From Rutidosis leptorrhynchoides (taxonomy: Eukaryota > Streptophyta > Magnoliopsida > Asterales > Asteraceae), in NCBI RefSeq assembly GCF_046630445.1, contig NC_092333.1, positions 708,864,501-708,928,500 on the forward strand: a DNA stretch of 64,000 nt, read 5' to 3'. The notes below the pieces were generated by a model that saw only the letters and a program-made list of their open reading frames with translations, was not told where the DNA came from and did not search any database. The position numbers and the translations under genes are program-made. Position 1 is the first letter of the stretch; every line of letters begins with the position of its first letter. Shown piece after piece: positions 35,300 through 46,914 of this stretch.

Positions 35300-37960
35300 C
35301 GCTTACAGCTAATAACTAGACAATTGATAATGAGTACAAATCTCTCAATATTTATATGTGGACATGTAAATTTACATGCTGCGACATTAATTCGCATTAT
35401 ACCATGTGGAAGTCGTAAATATTTTCACTTAATACTTGATTTTGGCCAAGAGCCAAATATTTTCTACCTTAAAACATTGGTTGTGCAGTGTATGTTCCAA
35501 TTGTATCACCACAACACAATAAAATGGTTCTTCAAAGAAAGATGATAATATATTTTGGATATAAAACATCTTCAATCATAAGATATATTGAACCTATGAT
35601 GGGTGATGTTTTTACAGCACGTTTTGCTGATTGTCATTTTAATAAAACATTGTTCCCTAGATTAGGGGGAGAAATAAAAATAAAAAATAAAATGATGCTT
35701 CATGATGTGAACATCAATTAAGGTATATTGAACTCGCACAAAAGAATGTGAAACGAAAGTTCAAAAATAATGCATATGCAAGAACTTGCAAATTAATTAC
35801 TTTATGCATTTACAGATATAAAAAAGTGACTAAATCATATATACCAGCGATAAATGCTCCAGCTCGAACTGAAATTCCAAAAGCTGGCAATAATGTCACT
35901 GTTGAGTCTTTGCCACGTATCAAACGTGGAAGATCAATTGGTTCCGAAGATAAAAATCCTCGAAAAAGAAAATCAGCTGATAATGAGGTAAGAGAAAGTG
36001 TTCAAGAAGAACCACAAATCAATATTCCTTCTGCAGAGGATATTGATAAATGTAAATACTAAAATTGCGATAAATTATGCAATATTATGGAACCGAAATG
36101 AAACTAAAATCTCTATGAGATATTTTCATATAATGTTACAATGACATCATGAATAAAGATGATGATCTGGAACTAAAATCTGTCATTGAATATACAAAAT
36201 GGACATGATTGAGCTCAATGGAAAGGAGCAATAAGAGCTGAATTAGAATCGCTCGATAAAAGAAAAGTTTTCGGATCAATCGTTATCACTTTTAAAGATG
36301 TGAAACGTATGGGATACAAATGAATTTTTATCCGAAAAGAAATGTGCAAATGAAGTTACAAGGCAAAACTAGACTTGTAACTCAATATTTCCCACAAAGA
36401 CCAGAAATGAATTAGGAGGAAAAATTATCCTCCTGTAATGGATACAATTACTTATTAGATACTTAATCAACCTGGTAGTTATTTAAATGCATCTCATGAA
36501 TGTTGTTACTACTTATCTGTATGGATCACTTAATAGTGATATATATGAATATACCTAAAGGGTTAAGGTATCATAAGCATCTAATGTAAAACCCAAGGGA
36601 ATATATTCCATTAAATCACAAAGATTTCTAAGTGGGTTTATACAAACGGGACGTATGTGGTATAACCGATTAAATGACTACTTGATAAAAAAAAAGGGTA
36701 TAAATATAAACTTATTTTGCACGTATGTTTTATAAAAACAATGTTCGGATATGAGATCGTAGTTGTTTATGTCAATGTTCTTAACATCATATGAACAAAT
36801 AAAGAGATCTATGAAATCATTCAACTTCTAAAGAATTATTTTGAAATGAAAGATCTTGAAAAAACCAAGTATTACCTTGGATTGCAAATTGAGCATATGC
36901 CTAATGGTTTACTTGTACATCAAACAACTTATACCGAAAAGATTTTAAAACATTTTTTTTAAAGACAAACTCATTGTTGTTAGATCACTCAATATTGACG
37001 CTGATCTATTTCATCCCTGCGAAGATCATGAAAATTTTAACAGATCGGAAGTTCTATATTTTAGTGCAATTGAGGTTCTTATGTATCTTATAGATTATAC
37101 AAGATCTGACATTTCTTTTGCAGTTAATTTTTTGACAAGGTTCAGCTCAGCCCCTACCAAAAGACATTGGAATGGGATCAAACAAATAGTTTGATACCTT
37201 CGGGGAACTACTGATTTATAATTATTTTATTCTAACAACTCGAAATAAGATTTGTTTGGTTATACAGATGCAGATTATTTATCCGATCTACATAAAGCTA
37301 AATCTCAAACTGGATATGTATTCCTAAATGGAGGCACCGCAATATCATGACGTTCTCAAAACAAACACTTGTTGCAACATCATCAAATCATGCTGAAGTG
37401 ATTGCATTACATGAAGCTACTCGGGAATGATTTTAGTTAAGATCAATGATACAAATCATTATTGATTCTTGTGGACTAGAACGCTATAAAAGCGTAACAA
37501 CTATCTATGAAGATAATACAGCTTACATAATACAAATGAAAGAAGAGTATCAAAAATGACAGAACAAAACATAAATGCTGACGAGGCGCTAAAGCTATAA
37601 ACGGTCTTAACGGTCATAAGTTTGATGGAAAAGAATGGTATATTGGTAAGGCTCAGAAAAAGACTGAAAGGGAATAGGAACTGAAACAACGGTTTGAACA
37701 AACCATGAAGGAGACTGTAGACAAATCACGAGGGCCAAACTTGTACATAAAAGATTTAGATGATACAGTTTCAGATGAAAACCTCAGATTTTTCTCATAT
37801 ACTCAAGATATCGTAAAAGACAACCAGATTAAAATGAGATACGTTCAATAAACAACTCTGCTGATCTTTATACCAAAGCACTGCTAACTGCTATTTTCAG
37901 AACACACGTTCATAATATTGGCATGAGACATGTTCAGAAGATGTAATAACTCAGGCGTTG
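35300..37960 (+). CDS. Element G pol region, heavily decayed relic
   Basis: Ty1/copia pol pieces can be recognised: the segment after integrase (PMMGDVFTARFADCHFNKTLFP, IKRGRSIGSEDKNPRKRKSA), remains of reverse transcriptase (around 36700-36960) and RNase H (YEDNTAYIIQMKE; later SADLYTKALL and HNIGMRH). Many breaks. A poly(A)-binding protein fragment interrupts RNase H. Confidence 0.75.
37573..37787 (+). pseudogene. Poly(A)-binding protein fragment inserted in the RNase H region of element G
   Basis: The plus strand encodes AINGLNGHKFDGKEWYIGKA, then QKKTERE, ELKQRFEQTMKETVDKS, NLYIKDLDDTVSDENL. This is the end of RRM3, the linker and the start of RRM4 of plant cytoplasmic poly(A)-binding protein. 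Copia RNase H text (YEDNTAYIIQMKE, then ...NKT) precedes it and resumes directly after it (FFSYTQDIVKDNQI...SADLYTKAL). It is thus a clean insertion of about 215 bp into the element. No intron is visible in the piece. It is a fragment, not a working gene. Confidence 0.78.
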
Positions 37961-38098
37961 CCTACTTGAGGGGGAGTCAACTTTATGCTGCACTCTTTTT
38001 CCCTTAGCTAAAGTTTTATCCCAATGAGTTTTCTTTAGCAAGGTTTTTAACGAGGCAGTACTAGTTATTCTCTAATAAAATTGTCATCCAAGGGGGAG

Positions 38099-38336
38099 TG
38101 TTATAAAATATCTAGATTGTGTTATAAAATATCTAGATTGGATGTTAATTTTATTATTATTATATTTCTTGCATAGTAATATTTTATACTATAAATAGAC
38201 ATGTATGGTAACCATTTAAGGTGCACCATTTCTCTTGAAATATCAATATCAATATTTCTTCTCTCCTTCTTCTCTCTTTTTCTCTCTTTGTTCTTATAAC
38301 CATTAAAGGTAGTTATAAGCCTACTGAATTATAACA
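38099..38336 (+). repeat. Element G 3' LTR
   Basis: Identical by eye to 33983-34220, with the polypurine tract AAGGGGGAG on its left and the target repeat CATTT on its right. Confidence 0.9.
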
Positions 38337-38402
38337 CATTTCTAATAATAAGAACAAGTTCTTATTGTATATAACATAAGTTTCTTAACACATGCAAAAA
38401 CG

Positions 38403-38416
38403 GCTCTTGATACCAC
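38403..38416 (-). other. Element F primer binding site (initiator tRNA-Met type)
   Basis: Element strand GTGGTATCAAGAGC, just after the LTR end ACCCCTACA; common copia variant of the tRNA-Met site. Confidence 0.78.
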
Positions 38417-39141
38417 TGTAGGGGTTTGTATATGAAATTTCATAAAACTATTTAGCAGCGGAAGCATGTACAATAATTTTTAAACCTTTCAAAAACTCCC
38501 CATCAAGGATCCAATTGCATGTTGTTAATAAAACTAAATAATAAATAGTGAGTTTAAAGACTACAACCTTTGAAGACTTTGAACTTGAGAAGTTATGGAT
38601 GCTAAGAATGCTAGGAAGCCAACGTAGCCTTCCTCTATCGGTAATCCACACTTGAGCAAAGTTCTAATACCAAATGGATGCTAGTCCTTATCAACCAATA
38701 ATAAGTGAAATAACAAGATGAAGAACAATCTTGTTCCTTCTTGTCTTATACAACTATCTTACACTAACTACTAACTCTTTTGCTATTAAAAGAAATACTT
38801 AGAAGTTAATTTTTGAGAGTTGCTTGCATGAGAGAAAAATGAAAGAAAATACTTCTATTCTCTCCTTTCAAGTGTATGTACATATATTTAACAAATGTAT
38901 GTTAGTTAGCTTTTAATAAGTGTTCTTACACTTAAAAATACATAAAGTAAAAGTTAATCATAAATGCTAGATGAAATGATGGTATAAGATCATGATTATA
39001 CTTCCACCATCTCCATGTGCAAAAATGGGGTGTAAAGATGTCCAATACATGACCCACTTGTTTAACATTTTACTTACATTTGTTCTTTCATATTTGTTAA
39101 ACAAATATATAACACAATAATGTTACTTGCAACATTAATAA

Positions 39142-39221
<80 letters not shown>

Positions 39222-39406
39222 TTACTTCATTGCAAATTATTATTTCATCTAAATAATAATATCATATTCATATTAAAGTTGATCATATTTAAATCACATT
39301 TAAATACTTAATTAGGTATTTAATTGCTCTTTGTGTGTGACCCTATAGGTTCACATATTATTAGTAGTGTAAACATAAGTTGTGTCTTGGGCATTAATAA
39401 CCAACA
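38417..39406 (-). repeat. Element F 5' LTR, 990 bp
   Basis: TG/CA ends and primer site adjacency define it. It includes a (TA)n microsatellite at 39145-39218. The following bases AGGGT (39407-39411) may be half of a target duplication whose partner is lost. Confidence 0.75.
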
Positions 39407-39797
39407 AGGGTACCATTCATAGATTTTGTCTTTATAAGGGAGGATAATTAGATATTAGAGAGTATTTTTGTTTCATTCAAATTTTGCACGTTTTGCTAAA
39501 TTTTATATGTTTTAATGTGTTTTTAATAGAATCACAAATGTAAAAGAATTAATTTCAACCATTTGTTTTTAAGGGATTTTTGATAAATAAATCGTAAATA
39601 TTTGGTTATAGCATTATAAATATGAAAGCGTTAAATGGATGGATGGATGGATTATAGGGGTATTTATTATAATTTGCATAATTCAATGGTTGAAAATTAA
39701 TTTTAAATTAAAATATTACTCTATTATGTTTTTTTTAATATATACATAATACATAATATAGAGATATAGAGATCGAGTAGAGAAGTAGAGATAAATA
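39407..39797. other. AT-rich spacer between F and the LINE
   Basis: No gene or repeat family recognised. It contains a short (GGAT)n run near 39633-39651. Confidence 0.5.
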
Positions 39798-39809
39798 TAA
39801 TATAATATG
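39798..39809. repeat. Left target-site duplication of the LINE
   Basis: TAATATAATATG, repeated exactly at 46051-46062 just after the poly(A) tail. The flank is AT-rich, so part of the match could be chance. Confidence 0.6.
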
Positions 39810-39823
39810 AGACTCAAAAAAAG

Positions 39824-42139
39824 ATGAGAGAGAGTGAAGTGAGAGAAAAAGAGGGAGCACTCAAGAATTCAAGAAGCTACAATCAGGCGACGGCGGACAA
39901 GGAGGGAGAGAGGAAAGTACAGTCTGGGAAAGCTACTAACATCAACAGATTCTTCGGATGTATTGTAACTTCATTCATGTTCTTCAACTTTCCTGAAAGT
40001 TGGAACATCACGGATCTTTGGAAGCTATTCAAGACCTATGGGAATCTGAAAGAAATTTACATTCCACCAAAGAGAAGATTAAAGAATGGTCTTTGATTCA
40101 GTTTTGTTCGATACGCTGATATCCATGTCCATGATGAAGATAATATCATCAAAAAACTTAACACTGTTAAGGCAGACAGTTTGTCTCTAAAGGTCTTTAA
40201 GGCGTGGGACAGAAATCAAAAGCAAGATAAACCACATCCTGTTAAACCACATCCTGTTAATGGTCACCCTAAAATTCAAGCAAATGCAAGAGCTATACCT
40301 AATAAGTTCAGGGATGGAAGAAGATTCAGGGATGTGGTAACCCCAAAACCCAGTAACACATTGAGTATCGTGTGGGAGAAGAACGATGAACTGTTAAAAA
40401 TAGTCAATATCAAAGAAGAAGATACCAACAGGAAGCTACTAAAACATGCTTTAGTCGGGGAAGTTAAAACGCTGGAGTATCTTGAATTGTTTGGAGAATT
40501 CTGCGCTGCAGAAGGTATAAATGGGTTCACTATCAAGTACCTTGGGTCGCTTGAGCTTATGCTATTATTTGATGAACCTAACCACGCCAAGGCAATCATG
40601 GATAATGCAAGTCATTGTTTTAGAAAGTGGTTATCAAACCTTCGTTATTGGGATAAATCAGATGGCTCGACGGGTAGGCTGACATGGGTAACCATTACTG
40701 GTGTACCTGCATCTTGTTGGAACGAAAAGACATTCAGATCTATTGCTAGCTTGTGGGGTAATGTACTAGATCTAAAAAATTGTAAATTTGAAGACAATCA
40801 AAGTCTCATCACGGGACATGTGTTAATCAAGTTTGGTCATGCGGAAATTACAAAAAGTTGTGTTAAACTCATTGTTAATGATGATCAGCTATTCTATGTC
40901 CATGTCACAGAGGATATAAACAACATTGTGGAGATAAACATGGAAGTCAAGAGTGGTAGCAATGAAGAAAATTGTAATTCTTCCGAAGAAGATGATGATA
41001 GTCATTCTTCCGACGAAGATGATGATGACTCATCATCTGAATCGATCAACCCCTTCGACATGGATGATCAGGATGGAAAAGTTAATGGAAGTCCGGCAGT
41101 CCATGTAGGTGACCAGTTAGATGAAAAGTTAGGCGATGCCCAAGGATCGAATAACACAAAACGCATGGAAACTAGCAATCAATTCTCGCGTGGGTGTAAT
41201 AATGATGATGGTAAGGGTCCCAAGGCAGCTGTCGGAAGCTGTAATTTATCTTCCACTGCAGAAATAAATGCGGATTTCGAGGTAACGTCAAAAAAAAACC
41301 CTATCAACTCATCCCAGAAATTATCAGTTGGGCCAGATTTGCAAGGCCCAAAAAAGGTGGATCAAGTTACAACCCCTAACCCAATCTGCAAGGGAAACCA
41401 AACATACTCTTCAAGCCCAACTAAACACCAATGCAATCAAACAAATGAACCATCCAGCCCATCACATAAACCTTTCGTGTATGACCCCCAGCTGAGCCCA
41501 ACACCTACACAAAACTTCGTTCCAAATATGGTGAACCCCGTGTTTATCAATCCCGTTAACTCTAACCCTAAACCTATTAAACACAAGCCATGCCATTCAC
41601 CCATTCTTGTCGAAATACCTAGTCCAATCTTTGAACAAATGCAATATTCCTGCCCGCCAAACTACACCCCTAACCCGCTACACTCCGATAATACCACCCA
41701 TGATCATATCCCTGTCGCACCTACTTCCACTCCAATTGAACCATCACCCCCCACACCTAAAAATAAGGTCAAGATCCAAAAGCTATCTGTTAACCCTGTT
41801 CTTAAACCCAATCGAAACCCAACCCTTCCTGGTTCATCCACCAAATTCTACCCCACCTCGCCTATTTACATAAATTCAAACTCCCTAAAACCGTTGCAAC
41901 CTCCTTCTCCCACATCCCTTCTGGATAAATCAAATCCCCATCAACCCACTAACTAAAATGTCGGCTACTACCACAAATCCTACACCTACATTCATGCTAT
42001 GAAAATCAACCCTTCAAAGAAAAAAAAGTCCAATTCGGCTACCTCAAACTCTCTGGGTTCGAAAGGATCAATTGGACCCCTTAATTACAAAGAACTTGGT
42101 TCTAACATTGGGGTCACATGGGTTGATAACCAACAATAA
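39824..42139 (+). pseudogene. LINE ORF1 (RNA-binding protein), one frame with two in-frame stops
   Basis: Chaperone-like RNA-binding protein of plant L1 elements. Start MRESEVREKEGALK. An RRM-type domain lies at residues about 48-115: FMFFNFPESWNITDLWKLFKT, then KEIYIPPKRR, then FSFVRY (RNP1-like). The TGA at 40094-40096 lies just before FSFVRY, where RNP1 usually has Arg or Gly; CGA or GGA to TGA would explain it. A second conserved part follows (GRLTWVTITGVPASCWNEKT, DUF4283-like region), then an acidic Ser/Asp stretch (EEDDDSHSSDEDDDDSSSES) and a Pro-rich tail. A TAA at 41954-41956 interrupts the frame, which stays open to 42139 (SLGSKGSIGPLNYKELGSN then VTWVDNQQ). ORF2 starts 35 bp further on. 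Whether the 41956 stop is the natural end is uncertain. Confidence 0.7.
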
Positions 42140-42173
42140 TTGGTTACTGCTCTTCGGTTTCATTAGGTGATTA

Positions 42174-45100
42174 ATGAATATATTATCACTCAATATACGT
42201 GGATTTGGGGAAGGTGGCAAAATTCGTTGGTTCAAAAAGTTGCGCAGAGATTACAACCCTGTCATTGTACATCTACAGGAAACGAAGTGTGGAAATTCTA
42301 GTGAGTCTTGGCTAGAAAATTTATGGGGATCACCGGATTTTAAGTTCATTCAAAAAGATGCCATAGGATCAGCAGGTGGAATGATCACCATATGGGATAC
42401 AAGAGTCTTTGACATTGTTGAAGCTACCGAAGGTGAACACTACCTTGCCATTAGAGGGTACTGGAAGGGTAAATCAGAGGAAATGGCTTTTGTTAACATC
42501 TATGGCCCACACACCAATAATAAGAAAACTATTATGTGGGATAACTTGGACAGATTGGTGAAATCTTGCAATATGCCATGGGTGTTATGTGGGGACTTCA
42601 ACGAAGTAAGGTGCGAGGATGAGCGTTTTAACTGTATTTTTAACAAGGCACGGGCAGACAAATTTAATCATTTCATTAGCTCAAATTGCCTGATAGATTT
42701 ACCTTTGTGTGGGAAAAAATATACGAAATACAGTGATAATGGGGTCAAGTTTGCCAAACTTGACAGGTTTTTAATCTCCGGAAACTTCAATAATAATTGG
42801 CCTGGTCTGAATGCGGCTATTCTGGATCATAATCTCTCAGACCACTGTCCCATTATACTTCGAGATGGAATCATAGACTTTGGGCCTAAACCAACGAAAG
42901 TGTTTAATGTATGGTTAAATCTTCCTGGTGCTGAAGAAATAATTGCAACAATCTGGAACACGAAAGTTCATGGCAACAGGCCAGATCGTGTACTGTATAA
43001 TAAGTTGAAGATGGTTAAACAAGAGCTGAAAAATTTAAATCTCAGTATCAACGGGAAACTTGATGAAGAAATTCAACTTCTTATACAATCTACGAAATCA
43101 TGGGAAACTATCGCAGATTCTAGAGCTTTAACTGAAATTGAACAAGAGGCATGGATAACGGATAGGAAAAAATGGATTGAAAAGGACCGATTGAAAGCGA
43201 AGATGCTAAAGCAAAAGTCGAGGGTCAAATGGCATCTTGAAGGAGACGAGAACACCTACTTTTTTCATAACTATGTGAAAAGAAGAAACGCAAAAAATAA
43301 CATTCGAGGTATCACAATTGGTGGGGAGTGGGTCGAAGACCCAATTAAGATCAAGGAAGAAGCACTGAGATATTTCTCCAGTGCCTTCAAGCAGCAGGCC
43401 AACATCAACTCCTGCTATCTAAAAATCCAACCCTCGGATCTTGACAACCGGTTTCTATCCCACAATGAGTGCGCAATGTTAGAAGCAACGTTCGATGAAA
43501 AGGAGTTGTATGATGCAATACTCAACTGCGGTGGTTCAAAAGCTCCAGGGCCCGATGGCTTCAACCTCAAATTTTACAAAAAATTCTTCTGGCTTATTAA
43601 AGAAGACCTCTTAAAAGCAGTGGAATGGTTTTGGGCATATGGGGAATTCTCAAGAGGCTGTAACTCATCATTCACTACTTTGATCCTGAAGAATTCTAAT
43701 CCACTTGGATTGAATGAATTCAGGCCCATTAGTTTGGTGGGAAGTTACTACAAGATCATCGCAAAACTACTTTCCATCCGTATCGCAAAAGTAATTCCAA
43801 AACTTATAAATGAGAAGCAAAGTGGATTTTTAAAAGGAAGGTTTATTTTGGACGGTGCTCTCATTGCTAACGAAACCATTTACGATTTGAAAAGAAGAAA
43901 CTCGAAGGGGTTCACCCTTAAACTCGACTTTGAAAAGGCATTTGATTGTATCAAATGGGAGTTCCTTCTAGATACAATGAGATGTCTGGGCTTCGGTAAT
44001 CGTTGGATTAAATGGATAAAAGCGTGTCTTAACACAGCCACAATTTCAATCCTAGTAAACGGATCTCCAACCAAGGAATTCAAACCCGAACGAGGCGTAA
44101 GGCAAGGGGATCCATTGTCACCTTTTTTATTCATTATAGCCGCAGAAGGACTTAACATACTCATCAATCGAGCTCTATTATCGGGGCATTTCAAAGGAGT
44201 GAAAGTCGGTAGTAATGATGTAGTTGTATCACATCTTCAGTACGTCGACGACACCATTATCTTCGGCGAATGGGGCATTGAAAACATATCGAATATCATG
44301 AAGATCCTAATATGCTTCCAGGACCTATCGGGGTTAAAAATCAATTTCCAAAAGAGCAATCTCTTTGGTGTCGGGGTGGAAGATAATGTTGTAGCAAACA
44401 TTGCGGCCAAATTTGGTTGCAAACCTGGGAACTTTCCATCAAACTACCTCGGTATTCCAATCGGTGTCAAAATGAATAAACCAAATGAGTGGCAAAACGT
44501 TATAGAGAAATTCAAAAAACGTTTATCCGACTGGAAAGCTAAACATTTATCATTCGGGGGTCGACTTACTTTGATAAAATCGGTGTTAAGTAGTCTACCA
44601 CTGTACTTCTTCTCTCTCTTCCGGGCTCCGGCAAGCGTGATCAAACTTCTCGAATCTCTAAGGTGCACTTTCTTTTGGGGTGGGACCGGGGAGGGGAAAA
44701 AACTGAGTTGGGTCAAATGGGTTCAGGTTCTTTTACCTAATCGGGAGGGGGGGCTAAACGTTGGGAGTCTTGAGTCAAAAAACCTAGCACTTCTTGGGAA
44801 GTGGTGGTGGCGTTTTAAAACGGAAAATGATTCCTTTTGGGTGAGGGTGATCACTAGTATATATGGGAAAGAGGGTGGGCTATCTTGTACTAACAATGGC
44901 AGGAACACGAAATTGGGTACAACATGGAGGAATATCATAAAGGCAGGGAAAAGGATGGACGCAATGGGGGTAGAATTCACAACTTCGTTCTACAGGCAAA
45001 TTGGTGAGGGTAGAGAGATATCCTTCTGGACTGAAGATTGGACAGGACATGGTGTGCTGAAAAATCAATTCGGAAGATTATATGTGCTCGAGGTGAATAA

Positions 45101-45875
45101 GGAGACTGTGGTTAAGGATCGAGTTCAATTCGTGGATGGCATTCATAACTTCAGCTGGGCTTGGGTGCGAAACCCTAGGGGAAGAGCAACGGGTGAATTA
45201 AATGCTTTAGTTAACTTGTTATCTTCGCTTCAATCTAGCGGGAAAACAATGGATGAATGGGTATGGAAGCTCGAACAGGATGGCAGGTTCACAACCAAAA
45301 CTCTAACGGCGTTGGTAGATCAAAACAAACTTACAGGCCACACTCCATCAACCGAAACCATTATCAATAAAGCAATACCGCAAAAGGTCAACATTTTTAT
45401 TTGGCGTTCCTTACTTCAAAGAATCCCGGTAAGAGCGGAATTGGACAAGAGGGGTTTAGATCTTGACTCGGTGTTGTGTCCAATATGTATCTCCGAGACC
45501 GAAACCGTCAACCATGCCTTACTACATTGCTGTGAAGTGAAGAAAGTATGGAATAGCATAGAAAAATGGTGGAACATGGACATTAACACCTCCTCCTTAA
45601 GCGCGACGCTTGCATCCACTCCAAGTTTGATCAATTCTCTGATGGGTAAGTCTATATGGCAGGCAACGATGTGGGTAGTCGCTTATCAAATTTGGATCGC
45701 TCGAAACAAAAAGGTGTTCACAAGAGTACGATGAAATCAAAACGACATACTTAACGAGGCGCAGCTAAAAAGCTTCCAATGGATTTCCAAGCGCTTAAAG
45801 AAAAGTAATCTATCATGGAGTCAATGGCTCATTAATCCGGCTTCTTTTGCATCACATTCAAAAGGAATTGGTTAA
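42174..45875 (+). CDS. LINE ORF2: AP-endonuclease and reverse transcriptase, one late in-frame stop
   Basis: Endonuclease at residues about 1-230 (LSLNIRGFGEGGKIRW, LQETKC, VNIYGPHTN, CGDFNEVR, SDHCPI), which nicks target DNA. Reverse transcriptase at about 440-760 (GPDGFNLKFYK, FRPISLVGSYYKIIAKLL, KLDFEKAFDCIKW, GVRQGDPLSPFLF) with the catalytic box read as YVDD instead of the common YADD. A zf-RVT domain near the end (QKVNIFIWRSLLQRIPVRAE, CPICISETETVNHALLHC) is the plant L1 C-terminal zinc-binding region. The frame is open for 1,186 codons to TGA at 45732-45734 and then stays open for 46 more codons to TAA at 45873-45875 (KSFQWISKRL, SWSQWLINP), so the TGA probably cuts only the tail. The enzyme may still be active. 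Confidence 0.88.
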
Positions 45876-46034
45876 TTTGCGAGAAGCCTTGTTGTTTTTA
45901 TTTGTAGAGGGTTTGTACTGCTTCTTTATTGTATATTAATAGTTAAGACGTAGTATAGCTCGAGGCATCGTAGCTCATGTATTACGGTCAATATGTGTAC
46001 ATTCGTGGCTACTAATGAAATATACTTGCTTTTC

Positions 46035-46048
46035 AAAAAAAAAAAAAA
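46035..46048 (+). other. LINE poly(A) tail
   Basis: 14 A residues after GCTTTTC, followed by TC and the right target repeat. Confidence 0.85.
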
Positions 46049-46050
46049 TC

Positions 46051-46062
46051 TAATATAATATG
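46051..46062. repeat. Right target-site duplication of the LINE
   Basis: TAATATAATATG, matching 39798-39809. Confidence 0.6.
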
Positions 46063-46139
46063 TAATGAAAACAAAAAATGTAATATAACAAAAATAAATA
46101 TAACCGCCTCTTATTCATGCATTTGAGCACTTGCTCCTA

Positions 46140-46450
46140 GATCACAGATATTGGTGATTGTGACGTGGAGTGGGTGAGGTGCACTTTTTGGAGAAAAACT
46201 GTGACTGGGCCATGACATTTTGGGGGAGTTGTAATGGGGGGCTTTTGTAAGGGCGTTTGTGGGTGATGTGTCAAAATATGATTGGAGGTTGGGTTAAAAA
46301 GTGGTGAAAAAGGTAAAAAAGAATTAAAAAAAAAATCACAAACGCACATTTTTATGCCCGTGCTTTCTTGACAAACGCCCAAACACAAACGCCCACAAAC
46401 ACCCCATTCCGGGCGTTTGTGGGCGGATTCAGGCAACAAACGCCTGCGTT
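46140..46450. repeat. GC-richer segment with repeated GGGCGTTTGTG motifs, possible MITE
   Basis: The motif GGGCGTTTGTG occurs at about 46252 and 46408 in direct orientation and several times as its complement (CAAACGCCC) between 46373 and 46405, giving many short inverted pairs. It contrasts with the AT-rich flanks. I could not define terminal repeats or a target duplication. No coding sequence. Confidence 0.35.
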
Positions 46451-46559
46451 ATGTGTGGTCTTAAGACATAATCCTGACGCTTCAAATATTTATACATTCC
46501 GACATCATTATTTCCTCTTTTGCACATATTATTAATCAATTTAAAAACGTACAAAATAG

Positions 46560-46914
46560 CTTTTTTAATGACGAAAGCTAGAGAAATGTATATATATAAC
46601 TTGTATCACACAAAACTTATTTGAGGCGGTGACCAGAAGTTGAAACATCAAAACTATGGATAAAAATTTCATTGTTTGGGTCATGATCGAATTTCCAAAA
46701 GAATATAAATCCATGAATGTTTTAAAGAAATATGATTTGATTTGTACAACCGGGCTCATCGTAACTTACGGTTGTTGATTAGATTCATCTATTCATATTA
46801 CTGTTAAATCGATTTTGTACTGTAGTTTGATATACACTTCTGTTTATTACTTGCGAATTGATTAATTAATAAATGTTTTGCCTTTCAAAAAAAAAAAAAA
46901 AAAAAAAAAAAAAA
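46560..46914 (+). other. Poly(A)-ended fragment, possible truncated retrocopy
   Basis: Ends with AATAAATG and, after CCTTTC, 27 A residues (46888-46914). A plus-strand frame of 40 codons (46656-46778, MDKNFIVWVMIEF...) slightly recalls the FxVWVM part of F-box-associated domains; that is weak. Alternatively it is a 5'-truncated LINE tail, since its last bases resemble the end of the neighbouring LINE. Confidence 0.35.

Larger units (their letters stand above)
33983..38336 (+). mobile_element. Element G: Ty1/copia with intact ends, decayed interior
   Basis: Target duplication CATTT at 33978-33982 and 38337-38341. LTRs of 238 bp at 33983-34220 and 38099-38336 appear identical base for base. 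Primer-site region CGTTATCAGCACG follows the left LTR and the polypurine tract AAGGGGGAG precedes the right one. The interior carries tandem repeats, decayed pol and a captured poly(A)-binding protein fragment. Many breaks; it cannot be autonomous. Identical LTRs indicate a very recent insertion, or recent gene conversion. Confidence 0.88.
31635..39406 (-). mobile_element. Element F: Ty1/copia, truncated, entered by element G
   Basis: Minus-strand element with 5' LTR 38417-39406 (990 bp, TGTTGGTTATTAATG to ACCCCTACA on its strand), primer binding site, long leader and gag. Pol and 3' LTR are absent; it stops against the second C internal region. Element G is inserted at 33983-38336. It is broken, a relic. 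Confidence 0.8.
39810..46048 (+). mobile_element. Nearly full-length L1-like LINE retrotransposon
   Basis: 6.2 kb from just before ORF1 to a 14-A tail (46035-46048), bracketed by a 12-bp direct repeat. ORF1 (39824-42139) and ORF2 (42174-45875) are both almost open: two in-frame stops in ORF1 and one late stop in ORF2. The 5' untranslated part is only about 14 bp, so a few bases or a longer leader may be missing. Few differences from an open state suggest a fairly recent insertion. ORF2 gives endonuclease, reverse transcriptase and zf-RVT domains. Confidence 0.85.

Noticed and set aside
35160-35300. A near-duplicate of about 25 bp (CGCTTACAGCTAATAACTAG) at about 35250 and 35300
   Set aside because: Short local duplication in decayed copia DNA; not evidence of a separate element.
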